Part shown: one piece after another, positions 1 through 9,201 of the stretch
How positions within the stretch are numbered: the stretch's first letter is position 1
How the letters are laid out: the number at the start of each line of letters is the position of its first letter
Program-made: the position numbers and the translations under genes
Notes under the pieces: model-generated
Seen by the model: only the letters and a program-made list of their open reading frames with translations
Database searches by the model: none
Told to the model about the DNA's origin: nothing
Assembly: GCF_015207505.1 (NCBI RefSeq)
Contig: NZ_JADEWT010000019.1
Span: forward strand, 1-64,000
Length of the DNA: 64,000 nt
Source: Tychonema sp. LEGE 06208
Lineage (GTDB): Bacteria > Cyanobacteriota > Cyanobacteriia > Cyanobacteriales > Microcoleaceae
Direction: 5' to 3'

Positions 1-124
1 ATAAGAGACAGCCCCAGTACCCACCCCGAACAAGACTCAAATAACAGAAGAGGCGGCGATCGCCAGCGGTACGGCCAAGTTAGCCGCCGTTAGTAGATCG
101 CCAGCGGTGCGGCGCAGATGCTAT

Positions 125-442
125 AGTTTGGCGGAACAGCAAGAGCTAGATTGCATAGAAGCAGAACGCGGCTGGGAAATTGCTACAATGGCGATCGCCA
201 GCGGCTAGTATAAAACTATCGTTCTCGACGAACTCAATCCCACAGTAGACTTAGAACTGCTGCCGGTAGAGCCGATCGTCCAAGCCCTGCTGCAGAAGCC
301 CCGCGATACTGAAATCATTATCACCGGGCGCTGTCACAAACCCCACGCTGACCATGACTTGGCAAGCGTACACTCCGAGGTATACTGTCACAAACACTAC
401 GGCGATCGGGGCGTAGAATTCAAACGGGGTGTAGACTTTTAA
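125..442 (+). pseudogene. Broken cobalamin adenosyltransferase-like C-terminal fragment
   Basis: One plus-strand frame reads as the last ~105 codons of a P-loop cob(I)alamin/corrinoid adenosyltransferase-like protein, including the stretches IVLDELNPTVDL, IITGRC and CHKHYGDRGVEFKRGVDF before a TAA. An in-frame TAG at 206-208 falls where a glutamate or similar residue would be expected, and upstream of 125 the frame is lost, with no P-loop visible. The homologous family normally has about 200 or more residues, so this is a decayed or truncated gene. The family call comes from recalled conserved motifs and could be wrong in detail. The evidence for decay (internal stop, missing N-terminus) is direct. 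Confidence 0.55.
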
Positions 443-1069
443 ACCCCAAAGTGGCGCGGAGTTCAATCCGAGCCAGTTATTTAAAAGCCAATACGCTTGA
501 GTTAACAGGGTTTGTTTCCAAAGAACTCCCTACTCGACCCCTACTCCCCAAAAAAAAGGGGAAGCAAGAGAAAACTCTTGTCACCCCCATTTTGAACGGA
601 AGCTAGGGAACAAGCTAAGGAGCGATCTTAATGAAACCGTATTGATTTAAAAACGGCCCTGCCTGAAAAACCGGAAATTGCCACAAAACCTTGTTACTAA
701 GTAACCAATCCCTGACTTTTCATTGTCTGGCGATCGCAGCGATCGACCGATCTTAATCTTGAATTTCCTCCCCCGGAGGCGATCCCCGACCGCAAATCCA
801 GAATGGAACATTAATAAAATGAGGTGCGTCTTCTTGAGCGTGAGCACCAGAGACAGCCCACAAGGATTATTAAAGGGTGAAGACATTGAAAATAAAAGCT
901 TACAAGCAAAAAGTCGGGGAGGGAGAAAGTCTAGACACGGTTAACGCCAGTAGGCTAGACTTGCGGCTGGCAAACAGGTTAAACTACAGCGGCATCCAAA
1001 CATTCGGTGTTCTAGGCAGTGTCTGTAGTCGCGAAAGCGATGACCAACAAGTATGAGGAGTGAAGCTGT
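443..1069. other. Non-coding leader region upstream of the RTX gene
   Basis: No convincing gene is visible in these 627 bases. The short open frames have no family features. A CCCC-A8-GGGG hairpin lies near 546-562. A GAGGAG Shine-Dalgarno sequence at 1055-1060 sits 9 bases before the ATG of the RTX gene. The unusually long leader probably carries that gene's promoter. Confidence 0.5.
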
Positions 1070-3028
1070 ATGACAACTTTAAGTGACGATCCTAATCAAT
1101 TAGATTTAAACCTTCCCGGACTAGGGCCCGATACAATATTCGCCGGAGCCGGAGCGGATTTCGTAAGAACTTCCACCCTCGGCGGCAGTTTAATATTTGG
1201 TCAAGGCGATAACGATACCTTGGTTTCCGTCGGCCCGAACGACACCATATACGGCGGCGAAGACGAAGATTCCATCAGATCCCAGCGCACTCCCGCCTTG
1301 CTGTTTGGCGACGGAGGCAATGACACGATAGTTGCTGAAGCCCGCGCTACGCTGTACGGCGGTGCGGGAGAAGACTTCCTGCAAGGTACTGTCGAAGCTA
1401 ACCTCATATTTGGTAATGAGGACGCGGATACGATCCTGGGAGGAGCGCAGAGAAGAGACTCGCTCTACGGCGGCAAGGGCAATGACGCGATCGGCTTTTT
1501 CACCGCTGGTGGTGGCAACAACCTTTCTTTACCCGGTGCCTTGGCTATTGGCTTCGCTGGCAACGAAGGCAGCAACTACTTGCGGGGCGACTTAGGCGAC
1601 GACTTGGTTGTAGGTATCAATCAGAGAGACAGTCTCTTCGGCGGTAAAGGCAACGACACACTGTATGGTGTGGCCAGCAGCAGCTACTTGTCCGGCGATC
1701 TTGACAACGATACTTTAGTTATTACCAACACTACCCAAACAAGCCCGTTTGCCCCGACGAGCGTCATCACGGTCGGTATTGAGAGAACGACCTTGCTCGG
1801 CGGTGGGGGCAACGATTCCCTCTACGGCGGGATCGGGGACTTTGGCAGCGGCAGAAACTTCTTTGACGGCGGCGACGGCAACGACAGGATCAGGGTTTTT
1901 GCCACGCAGGATACCGCCTTGGGAGGGGCAGGCGACGACATCATCACCTCGGAGCTGAGGCCTGGTGTGCTTTCGAGCCAAGGCGCCTCCAGTTCATTTC
2001 CCGGCTTTGCGGGTCGGAACTTGCTCGACGGCGGCGAGGGCAACGATACCATCGTGGCAGCTTTTTCGACTGACACAATGATCGGCGGCGGTGGCAATGA
2101 CAGCTTGAGCGGCTTCTTTACTCAAGCCTTCGGTGGAGATGGCGACGATACGATCGATGCTTCTTCTGCCGGTACTAATGCTCCGCTGATTACTCTCGAC
2201 GGCGGCCTGGGCAATGATGTCTTAAAGGGCAACAGCAGCCCCGGTGCCATCCGCAACTTCATGAACGGCGGTGAAGGAAATGACAACATCATTTTTGGCA
2301 CCACGGGCGATACATTAATTGGCACGCTTGGCGGTAACGACACCATATCCTACGCTGCCAATGTCAACTTTATCCCTGCCCAAACAGCCCCAAACGTCAT
2401 TACCGATAACTTAGGCAGCAACTTCATCACCGGCGGCAACGGCACTGATGTCATTACTACCGGTGCTGGCGACGACATCCTGTTCGGCGGCCCCACCAAT
2501 CTTGTTACCCCAGGAATTGACGGGAACGATACCTTAGATGCTGGCGGTGGAAACGACACGCTGTTGGGTGGCTTTGGGAACGACTATTTGATCGGAGGAG
2601 ACGGCAACGACTCTCTCGGCGGCGGGCCCGGTGCAGACACGCTGATTGGCGGCTTCGGCAGTGACAGCTTCTACTACCAGAACAGCACCGAGGGCTTCAG
2701 CGGTACTAACGCAGACCAGATCGGTGATTTTACTGCAGGCGTAGACAAAATCGTCTTGGATAGCAATGCCTTCGGCTTCGGTAAAGTGGATGGACCGAGC
2801 CGACCTGGTTCCCAACAGTTCTTAGTGATTGACGAAGGGGAATACAACGGTCAGGGCGGGCTAAATGGGCAATCACCACTCCTGATCTATGAAAATCGAC
2901 TGAACCTAAACGACAACACAGGTCGCTTGCTGTACGACCCTGACGGTTCAGGAGCGCTGCCAGCCGTTACACTGGCAAACCTCAACGGCAAACCGGGCTT
3001 GACGGTGACTGATATTCAGCTAATTTAA
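1070..3028 (+). CDS. RTX-type calcium-binding repeat protein
   Basis: A 652-residue protein built almost entirely from glycine/aspartate-rich nonapeptides of the GGxGxDxLx type (for example GGKGNDTLYG, GGDGNDRI, GGEGNDTIV), in clusters from about residue 50 to 540. In this family such repeats bind Ca2+ and fold into parallel beta-rolls outside the cell. The last ~100 residues (GSDSFYYQN, IGDFTAGVDKIVLDS) resemble the C-terminal region of serralysin/hemolysin-type proteins that carries the type I secretion signal, and there is no N-terminal signal peptide. No enzymatic domain is visible, so a surface or matrix role is more likely than a toxin. No type I transporter genes lie nearby. Start ATG is supported by GAGGAG. 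A strong hairpin terminator follows the stop. Confidence 0.85.
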   Translation: MTTLSDDPNQLDLNLPGLGPDTIFAGAGADFVRTSTLGGSLIFGQGDNDTLVSVGPNDTIYGGEDEDSIRSQRTPALLFGDGGNDTIVAEARATLYGGAGEDFLQGTVEANLIFGNEDADTILGGAQRRDSLYGGKGNDAIGFFTAGGGNNLSLPGALAIGFAGNEGSNYLRGDLGDDLVVGINQRDSLFGGKGNDTLYGVASSSYLSGDLDNDTLVITNTTQTSPFAPTSVITVGIERTTLLGGGGNDSLYGGIGDFGSGRNFFDGGDGNDRIRVFATQDTALGGAGDDIITSELRPGVLSSQGASSSFPGFAGRNLLDGGEGNDTIVAAFSTDTMIGGGGNDSLSGFFTQAFGGDGDDTIDASSAGTNAPLITLDGGLGNDVLKGNSSPGAIRNFMNGGEGNDNIIFGTTGDTLIGTLGGNDTISYAANVNFIPAQTAPNVITDNLGSNFITGGNGTDVITTGAGDDILFGGPTNLVTPGIDGNDTLDAGGGNDTLLGGFGNDYLIGGDGNDSLGGGPGADTLIGGFGSDSFYYQNSTEGFSGTNADQIGDFTAGVDKIVLDSNAFGFGKVDGPSRPGSQQFLVIDEGEYNGQGGLNGQSPLLIYENRLNLNDNTGRLLYDPDGSGALPAVTLANLNGKPGLTVTDIQLI

Positions 3029-3108
3029 TTTAGGTGGCAGCGGGTAAGGTGGGTTTGGAAAAAGCGATCGCCCGCGCCAACTCTAAAAACTAATTGTGCT
3101 ATGTTTCG

Positions 3109-3137
3109 AGCTAGGGATTGATATCCCTAGCTTTTTT
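3109..3137 (+). terminator. Rho-independent terminator after the RTX gene
   Basis: A perfect 9-bp stem (AGCTAGGGA / TCCCTAGCT) with a 6-base loop is followed directly by a T run. It lies 81 bases past the RTX stop codon. Confidence 0.85.
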
Positions 3138-3258
3138 ATTGGCAGCGATTTTGAGGGACTTGGCGGGTGTGTTAGTTTCTTGGTGTCGCGAGGTGTTCCC
3201 CTGACATTTGTGTCAACAAACACGTCTTATGTAGTAGCGGTCTACTGTTTGACTATTA

Positions 3259-3438
3259 GGCCAGATCCCCCCTAACCCCCCGGATAGTCGGGGGGGACAA
3301 GAGCATTTTGCGTCTCCCGTCACCCCCATCACAGTTGGGGAAGAGCATCTTGCTTCTCCGGTCACCCCCACATAGTCGCCGGGACAAGATTCTTCTCAAA
3401 GTCCCCCGACTATCCGGGGGATTTAGGGGGATATGGCC
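3259..3438. repeat. 180-bp MITE-like inverted-repeat element with C/G runs
   Basis: The ends are ~37-base near-perfect inverted repeats, from GGCCAGATCCCCCCTAACCC to GGGGGATTTAGGGGGATATGGCC, with the inner arms CCGGATAGTCGGGGG and CCCCCGACTATCCGG. The interior has a repeated motif (GTCACCCCCA). No ORF of interest. A related C-run/G-run core occurs at 62,165-62,275. This looks like a non-autonomous dispersed element. Confidence 0.7.
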
Positions 3439-3590
3439 TCAGCTAAAAGCGAGATTTATCAATGGTTTGACCTGTTTGTTGACACCAATGCCCCTTCACC
3501 AGTCCTACAAGTTTGCGCCAACAAAAAAAAGCCAGCAAACATATTGTTTGCTGGATTGAGTAGGCAGGAAAAATTTAGCAAATACTGTGA

Positions 3591-3779
3591 CTAAGCCTTA
3601 TCTACAATCTCTTTTGCTTTATCTTTGAGGTCTTCTTTCAGGTGCATTGCTGAGGCTTGGTCCTGCTTGGCTTGACCCTCTAATTTATCTTTTTGATCCC
3701 CTGTCACTTCGCTCACAGCTTCTTGGATTTTGCCTTCAATATTTTTAGCTGTAGCTTCCACTCTGTTTTCAATGTTCAT
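3591..3779 (-). CDS. CsbD-like small stress protein
   Basis: A 62-residue, highly charged protein rich in Lys, Glu, Asp and Gln, with the CsbD-family pattern: NRVEATAKNIEGKIQEA near the N-terminus, then GDQKDKLEGQAKQ. CsbD-type proteins are small helical general-stress proteins of unknown biochemistry, often multicopy in cyanobacteria. Length matches the family. It is monocistronic, with an AT-rich leader upstream and a repeat-rich gap downstream. Confidence 0.85.
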   Translation of the reverse strand: MNIENRVEATAKNIEGKIQEAVSEVTGDQKDKLEGQAKQDQASAMHLKEDLKDKAKEIVDKA

Positions 3780-4103
3780 GATTTTTTATATAAACTCTAC
3801 AATTACCAATATAGAATTTTAAAGTTGAGTCTGTATCAGTCTTGAGATAGATTTGCGGTTAATGCCTAGGGCGGAAAAGGCTAGCATTTCTAGGTGCAGA
3901 CGCGGTTCCAACCGCCGTCTGCATCTGGAATCTAGAAACCGTTGCGGCCCCAAATTACCATTGAAATTGAGAAGGAGAACAAAACTAGCACCGAAACCCA
4001 ACCGAGTGACAAAATATCCATAGCTATTTATTGAACTAACTGTACAAAGTGACTTCAACCCTTATGATAAGTCAATTTGAGCCATTTTTGAAATGAGGGC
4101 GCT
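3780..4103. other. Intergenic region between divergent genes
   Basis: Separates the minus-strand CsbD gene from the plus-strand membrane protein. It carries a copy of the dispersed CGCGGTTCCAACCGCCG palindrome (around 3900-3918). The 79-codon minus-strand frame here overlaps that repeat and shows no family features, so I do not call it. Confidence 0.4.
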
Positions 4104-4607
4104 GTGAAGGACTCGTCAAATTTTAGTTTCGCTGAACGGGTAGAATCTTTGAAAGCAGGGACTGTTGCTGCTTTGTCTTGTTTTTGTGGTTTTGGGGCGA
4201 TCGCCCTGGTTAACAGCTTAATCCTAGCCCGTTGGTGGGATTCTCTGGCGAGCTTGCAGGTAATGGCCGTTGACCTAAATTTTGCCTTCAGAGGAGTGAT
4301 GGTGCTTTTGGGCGGTTTCTTATTCGGCGTTACCTACCGCTACGCTATCCGGTGCGATACTAACCCGCACCTTAAGTCTGGTGTGGTGTTGGCTTTTGGG
4401 CTGGTGCGGGCTTTTGGACAGTTGGATGCGGGACTTTCTTTTGAGGCGGGGGAAATACCTGGTTTCCAGGAGTTATTGCCGTTTGCGGTTGGTGCGGTGG
4501 AGAGCGTGGTATTGTTTGCGATCGCGCGTTTGGTGTTGGATTGGGCGATCCTCTTCGAGGGCTTCGCTAACGGGCGATCGTTGATTAAACCCTTCGGGCG
4601 ATCGTAG
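4104..4607 (+). CDS. Multi-pass membrane protein of unknown function
   Basis: A 167-residue protein starting at GTG. Hydrophobic segments lie at about residues 16-40, 60-80, 92-106 and 124-150, suggesting four membrane helices. Conserved-looking polar pieces between them include YRYAIRCDTNPHLKSG, a pattern I associate with an unnamed cyanobacterial membrane protein, but I cannot name it. Near the C-terminus, residues 148-157 (ILFEGFANG) are encoded by a 28-bp dispersed repeat that recurs inside another gene at 15,352. The native C-terminus may therefore have been altered by a repeat insertion. Confidence 0.7.
   Translation: MKDSSNFSFAERVESLKAGTVAALSCFCGFGAIALVNSLILARWWDSLASLQVMAVDLNFAFRGVMVLLGGFLFGVTYRYAIRCDTNPHLKSGVVLAFGLVRAFGQLDAGLSFEAGEIPGFQELLPFAVGAVESVVLFAIARLVLDWAILFEGFANGRSLIKPFGRS
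4545..4572 (+). repeat. Dispersed repeat B, in frame inside a membrane-protein gene
   Basis: 28 bases starting GCGATCCTCTTCGAGGGC and ending TTCGCTAACG. The reverse complement is found at 15,352-15,380 inside the start of an antitoxin-like gene. The copy is read in frame, adding codons for ILFEGFANG. Confidence 0.75.
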
Positions 4608-4655
4608 ACAATATCATATCCGGTCGTGCGATCGCAAAAACAGTTCGATCGCGCG

Positions 4656-4697
4656 TGCGGACTTTAATCCGCTCCAATTTGCGGACTAAAGTCCGCA
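4656..4697. repeat. Palindromic GCGGACT repeat
   Basis: Contains TGCGGACTTTAATCCGC followed by the perfect palindrome TGCGGACT-AA-AGTCCGCA (4680-4697). It lies between convergent genes and may act as a bidirectional terminator, but it belongs to a dispersed repeat family (compare GAAGTCCGCCTCTGCGGACT near 10,737). Confidence 0.55.
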
Positions 4698-4716
4698 TTA
4701 CCAACTAATAGCCTTT

Positions 4717-5394
4717 TTATTTCAAACCTAATACCTCATATTCTAAATTGCCATAAACCATTTGCTTGTCTACCGCCGACAAAACCTTATTGTTAGCAGC
4801 ATCAGAAACTAAACACCGACAAACTAAATCCGCTACATCCGCCCGGTGAATCGTTCCCGCCACCCGAAAATCTTCCGTTAAAACACCGTTCCCCGTCGCC
4901 GGTTCCGATTTCAATCCGCCCGGACGAATCACAGTATAAATCATCCCGCTTGCTATCAAATGATTTTCCGCTTTTTCCTTTTCAATTAACACCGGGCGCA
5001 AAGTTTCTAAAGCTTGCGGCGGCAAAGCAGCAGCAGTGTTACCGCTGCCGATGGATGAAACTAAAATAAATTTTTGCACGCCTGCTTTAACAGCCGCATC
5101 AATCAAGTTTTTGTTGCCCAAATAATCGGCTCTTTCCCCATCCTTGGGCAAGCCGCCAACGGTGCTGATTGCGGCATGAATTGGTTCGCCGCCAGCCATT
5201 GCAGCTTCCACAGCCGCAGCGTCCAAAGCGTCGCCAGTCATGACTTTGATGCCCATTGCTTCTAATTCAGTGCGGTGGTTGGGCGATCGCAAAAGTGCAG
5301 TTACTTGCATCTTTTGTGCTACGAGACATTTTGCGATTTCTAAGCCAACGCCTCGGCTAGCACCTGCTAAAAAGATATGCAATTTCTCTGTCAT
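4717..5394 (-). CDS. NAD(P)-binding atypical short-chain dehydrogenase-like protein
   Basis: 225 residues with an N-terminal Rossmann motif GASRGVG (residues ~11-17), a VSTVGG-type strand (AAISTVGGLPKDG), ILVSSIGSG, and an IRPGGLKSEP segment typical of atypical SDR (NAD(P)H-binding, NmrA/SDR-a5-like) proteins. The usual YxxxK catalytic pair is not evident; an EKEKAE stretch lies where the lysine helix would be. The reaction cannot be assigned. The protein is probably cytosolic and monocistronic, with GAGGTAAT just before the ATG. Confidence 0.8.
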   Translation of the reverse strand: MTEKLHIFLAGASRGVGLEIAKCLVAQKMQVTALLRSPNHRTELEAMGIKVMTGDALDAAAVEAAMAGGEPIHAAISTVGGLPKDGERADYLGNKNLIDAAVKAGVQKFILVSSIGSGNTAAALPPQALETLRPVLIEKEKAENHLIASGMIYTVIRPGGLKSEPATGNGVLTEDFRVAGTIHRADVADLVCRCLVSDAANNKVLSAVDKQMVYGNLEYEVLGLK

Positions 5395-5652
5395 TATTTA
5401 TTACCTCGAATTCCTAACAATTTTTATTATACAGCAATTACTAAGATGATTTAGACACTTTTGATTAGATTCATTGCCGAAGTTTTTAATTGATATATCG
5501 ATCGCAGATGAAAGGCAGATGTAACGCAGACAAACGCAGAAATCTTGAAAATTGTTGAGAAATTAATTGAATGCAAGACAATGAATGAGGGCAGACTTTG
5601 CCGTTTTTTAGTTGTTTGTATCATATATTATTAGCTAAACACGCCCCTACAA

Positions 5653-5905
5653 AATACCCAATGCCCAATGCCCAATGACCAATGACTAATGACTAATGAC
5701 TAATGACCAATGACTAATGACTAATGACTAATGACTAATGACTAATGACTAATGACCAATGACTAATGACTAATGACTAATGACTAATGACTAATGACTA
5801 ATGACTAATGACTAATGACTAATGACTAATGACTAATGACCCAATGCCCAATACCCAATGCCCAATGACCAATGACTAATGACTAATGACTAATGACTAA
5901 TGACT
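5653..5905. repeat. Heptanucleotide tandem array (AATGACT/AATGCCC)
   Basis: About 36 consecutive 7-base units, mostly AATGACT with AATGACC, AATGCCC and AATACCC variants at both ends. This is a short tandemly repeated repetitive (STRR) array of the kind known in filamentous cyanobacteria. Its right end runs into the neighbouring methyltransferase gene and supplies that gene's stop codon. Confidence 0.95.
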
Positions 5906-6508
5906 TCTTCCGACCATTACTACCCAAGATTGAGCTTCGCGCGGTAAGCCGGGGGGGCGGTAGTAGTGGTTGAATATTGCAAATCCTGCTTGTTCTAAAC
6001 AAGGTGCTAAAGTTTCGTATTCCCATCCTGCAGTATAGCGTTTTCCGGTCGGTCGCTCGTCGTAGCCTTCCCAATTTCCCCGGCACATTGACATGACAAT
6101 TGCACCGCCCGCAACTAAGGCTTTTTGTAAGTTTTGCAGCACTTTTACCATCTCGTCGCTGGGAACGTGAATCAGGGAAGCATTGGCGAAAATACCGTCA
6201 AATTCTGCCTTTGGTAAGTCGAGATTCAGAAAAGATTGCTGCCAAACTTCGCAGCCGGATAACTTTTTTGCTATTTCTACAAAAGCCGGAGTTGCATCTA
6301 AGCCTACAACTGTGTGTCCTTGGCTTTTAAACGCGACTAAATCTCGTCCTGGGCCGCATCCTATATCGAGGATTTTACCGGGATTGCGGGGCATGGCAGC
6401 GGTGAGTGCAGATCGATTTTGGGATACGTCGTGATGCCATGTTCCTTGCAGGAAAGATTCGGCGGTTGCTTGGTATTCTGCGATTGTAATTTCTTCGCGT
6501 TTGTCCAC
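5897..6508 (-). CDS. Class I SAM-dependent methyltransferase
   Basis: About 203 residues with the SAM-binding motif ILDIGCGPGRD, the acidic motif II VVGLDAT, and the motif IV region FDGIFANASLIHVP. This places it among small-molecule Rossmann methyltransferases; the substrate is unknown. I choose the GTG at 6508 because AGAGGGG lies 6-7 bases upstream. A longer frame to an ATG at 6568 would add a low-complexity N-terminus encoded by AATCTAAAATC-type repeat sequence. The final Ser-His and the TAG stop are read from the adjacent heptamer array, so the C-terminus may have been set by repeat expansion. Confidence 0.8.
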   Translation of the reverse strand: MDKREEITIAEYQATAESFLQGTWHHDVSQNRSALTAAMPRNPGKILDIGCGPGRDLVAFKSQGHTVVGLDATPAFVEIAKKLSGCEVWQQSFLNLDLPKAEFDGIFANASLIHVPSDEMVKVLQNLQKALVAGGAIVMSMCRGNWEGYDERPTGKRYTAGWEYETLAPCLEQAGFAIFNHYYRPPGLPREAQSWVVMVGRSH

Positions 6509-6643
6509 AATTTTCCCCTCTTGTAGGATTTTAGATTTGAGATTGAAGAATCTCAACCGTAGAGACACGGCACTGCCGTGTCCTATTCTATTTAATCTGC
6601 CATTTCCTACTCTATTTCATCCGATTGAAAACTGCTATAATAG

Positions 6644-7687
6644 TTAAACAACCAGGGTTTTTTGTTCGGATTTGGTAACTGCTGAATCAACTTTTAAAAG
6701 AGAACCTTCGGGGGATTCGATCGCAAATCCTGCATCTCGAATCATATCCCAATCTTGATTGGCCGCTTGTCCGGGAGTAGTCAGATAATCGCCCACAAAA
6801 ATAGAATTAGCCGCGTAGAGTCCCAGGGGTTGCAAGGAACGCAAATGCACCTCCCGTCCCCCAGCAATCCGAATTTCTTGGCTGGGAAGCAAAAATCGGA
6901 ACATACAGAGAATTCGCAAACATTGGCGGGGATTTAATGTGTTTAAACCTGCAAAGGGCGTACCGGGAATCGGAATGAAAAAGTTGACGGGTACGCTAGT
7001 AACGCCCAATTTTCGCAGGGAAAGCGCTAAGTCTATCGCATCATCGTCCGATTCGCCCATCCCCAAAATTCCGCCGGAACAAGTTGTGATTCCCGCTGCT
7101 TTTACGTGTTCGACGGTTTCGACCCGATCGCCAAAAGTATGAGTTGTGCAGATGTCCGTGTGGTACGATTCGGAAGTATTGAGATTGTGATTTACGCGAT
7201 CGACTCCAGCTTTAGCCAAACGGTGAGTTTGTTCCTCGCTCAACAACCCCAAACAAGCGCAGATTTTTAGGTTATAATTTGCCTTCACAGTCTCGACAGC
7301 ATCCAAAACGCGATCGAAAGTAGATGCGTTGGGTTGGCGGCCAGAAATTACCAAACAAAACGTACCAGCTTTTAAATCTGCCGCGCGCCCGGCAGCCTCC
7401 AGAATTTTTTCCTTAGCTAAAAGCGGATATTTTTCTATTTCCGCAGTCGAGATTTTGGACTGAGAACAATAATGGCAATCTTCAGGACAAAGGCCACTTT
7501 GAGCGTTTAGCAAATAGTGCAATCTGACGCGGTTTCCCCAGTAATGGCGGCGCACCCGATAAGCTGCGTTTAGTTGTTCCAGCAAAACCTCATCCGGCGC
7601 GCGCAATACGGCTAAAGATTGCTCGCGAGAGAGACATTTGCCCGCCAGCGCGTCGTCAGCCAAATCGTTCCAATTGGGTAAATTCAT
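6644..7687 (-). CDS. bioB: Biotin synthase
   Basis: 347 residues. A radical-SAM enzyme that inserts sulfur into dethiobiotin, the last step of biotin synthesis. The radical-SAM cluster motif is CxxxCxxC with Cys67, Cys71 and Cys74 (LCPEDCHYC). Family-typical motifs follow, including [33 protein letters not shown] and [10 protein letters not shown]. The length is typical. It lies 17 bases downstream of bioA on the same strand, so the two form a bioAB operon. No BirA-type operator could be identified. Confidence 0.97.
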   Translation of the reverse strand: MNLPNWNDLADDALAGKCLSREQSLAVLRAPDEVLLEQLNAAYRVRRHYWGNRVRLHYLLNAQSGLCPEDCHYCSQSKISTAEIEKYPLLAKEKILEAAGRAADLKAGTFCLVISGRQPNASTFDRVLDAVETVKANYNLKICACLGLLSEEQTHRLAKAGVDRVNHNLNTSESYHTDICTTHTFGDRVETVEHVKAAGITTCSGGILGMGESDDDAIDLALSLRKLGVTSVPVNFFIPIPGTPFAGLNTLNPRQCLRILCMFRFLLPSQEIRIAGGREVHLRSLQPLGLYAANSIFVGDYLTTPGQAANQDWDMIRDAGFAIESPEGSLLKVDSAVTKSEQKTLVV

Positions 7688-7704
7688 TACTAAAATTAAA
7701 GGGT

Positions 7705-9018
7705 TTACAGAGTATCCAAAACCTGACGAATCACCCGATAAATCGATTCTAATTCATCAGGAGAAATGCAGTAGGGAGGCATCAAGTAAAGCGTATTTCC
7801 CAAGGGGCGGAGCAAAAACCCCGCTTCGAGAAATCTGGCTTTCAATACAGGAGCAATGTCATTAAAATAACCGGAAACGCTTTCGGTTTTCACATCCATT
7901 GCTGCAATGGTGCCGCAAGTCCGAATCCGTTCGAGTTTAGGATGATTTATCAGCCATTGATTCAGGTATTTGCGGTGCAGTTTTTCCATCCCTTGGTACA
8001 CATTTGGGTTTTGCTCCAAAAGCTCCAAAGATGCTACACCCACCGCACAAGCTAACGGATTTCCGGTGTAAGAATGACCGTGATAAAAAGCTTTGTCCGA
8101 TTCATCTCGCCAGAAAGCTTGATAAATATCCTCCGAAGCCATTGTGACAGAAAGTGGCAAGCAGCCACCAGACAATCCCTTAGACAAACACATGATATCC
8201 GGTGCAGTTCCCGATTTAACCGAGGCAAACAGTTCGCCCGTGCGGCCAAAACCAGTCATTACTTCATCGTAAATCAACAATACATTATACTGACGGGCCA
8301 TTTGTGCGATCGCCCGCAAAAACTCAGGGCGGCACATTCGCATTCCCCCAGCACCTTGCACCAAAGGCTCAATAAAAATGCCCGCACAGCCGCCCTGCTG
8401 CAACAAAAACTCCAATTTATCCAAACTCTCCGCCTCCTTGCTTTCCACCTCCGCATCCCCGTCAAAAGTCGCAGGAAAAGGCACAACATCCCCAGGAAAC
8501 ATTAAAGGCGCAAAAGGTTCCCACCACAGCGAACTTCTGCCAGCAGACATCGCGCCCACAGTATCACCGTGATAACCTCCCTCAAAACTAATAAAGCTAG
8601 TGCGGTTAGTTTCTCCGACATTTAGCCAATATTGAAAAGCCATTTTCAGAGCAACTTCAACAGCAGTCGAACCATTATCCGAAAAAAAGATTCGCGTCAA
8701 AGAATCAGGCGTGTGGCCGATCAATTTATCAGCAAGTTTCTGTGCCGGTTCGTGAGTAAATCCCGCAAAAATTACGTGTTCTAAAGTTTGAGCTTGTTTG
8801 TAAAGAGCCTCAGCCAGAACCGGATGGCTGTGTCCGTGAATCGTCACCCACCAACTAGAAATACAGTCGAGAATTTGCCGCCCGTCTGCTAATTCCAACA
8901 GCGCTCCTTTACCGCGAACCACCTTCAGCGGCGCAGGAGCAGTTTTCATTTGCGTGAAGGGCTGCCAAATCGGTGAACTCGAAGAAATATGCTCCTGATT
9001 AGCCGTCATACTTACCAT
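7705..9018 (-). CDS. bioA: Adenosylmethionine-8-amino-7-oxononanoate aminotransferase
   Basis: 437 residues. A PLP class III aminotransferase that makes 7,8-diaminopelargonate using SAM as amino donor. Seen: IWQPFTQMK at the N-terminus and [13 protein letters not shown] (both characteristic of BioA), [12 protein letters not shown], the [11 protein letters not shown] motif, and the PLP lysine in CLSKGLSGG. First gene of the bioAB pair. The upstream ~180 bases contain a T-rich stretch and a dispersed CCTTAGCGTCCTTTGCGTCT-type repeat. The start could be ATG 9018 or the ATG three codons on. Confidence 0.97.
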   Translation of the reverse strand: MVSMTANQEHISSSSPIWQPFTQMKTAPAPLKVVRGKGALLELADGRQILDCISSWWVTIHGHSHPVLAEALYKQAQTLEHVIFAGFTHEPAQKLADKLIGHTPDSLTRIFFSDNGSTAVEVALKMAFQYWLNVGETNRTSFISFEGGYHGDTVGAMSAGRSSLWWEPFAPLMFPGDVVPFPATFDGDAEVESKEAESLDKLEFLLQQGGCAGIFIEPLVQGAGGMRMCRPEFLRAIAQMARQYNVLLIYDEVMTGFGRTGELFASVKSGTAPDIMCLSKGLSGGCLPLSVTMASEDIYQAFWRDESDKAFYHGHSYTGNPLACAVGVASLELLEQNPNVYQGMEKLHRKYLNQWLINHPKLERIRTCGTIAAMDVKTESVSGYFNDIAPVLKARFLEAGFLLRPLGNTLYLMPPYCISPDELESIYRVIRQVLDTL

Positions 9019-9201
9019 CTAACTAACATCAACTCCCCTTGTAATATAGCAACTTTCACTCACTTATAAACTTTTTATTCCTTCTTCCTTCTTCTTCTCT
9101 TCCTTAGCGTCCTTTGCGTCTTCGCGGTTCGTTAAAAAAAATTAGTTTGTTGAAAATAGCTGGGCTGCAACCTTTCCAGCCATACCGCCTGCGGGCGACA
9201 G

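Noticed and set aside
723-944. 73-codon plus-strand ORF before the RTX gene
   Set aside because: No family features, no good ribosome site, overlaps an equally open antisense frame.
1070-3028. RTX toxin or protease
   Set aside because: Only calcium-binding repeats and a C-terminal secretion-type region are visible; there is no HExxH or other catalytic motif.
3819-4058. 79-codon minus-strand ORF
   Set aside because: Overlaps a dispersed palindrome, has no recognisable domain or ribosome site.
5653-5905. Possible CRISPR array
   Set aside because: Units are 7 bases in direct tandem with no spacers; this is a heptamer STRR array.
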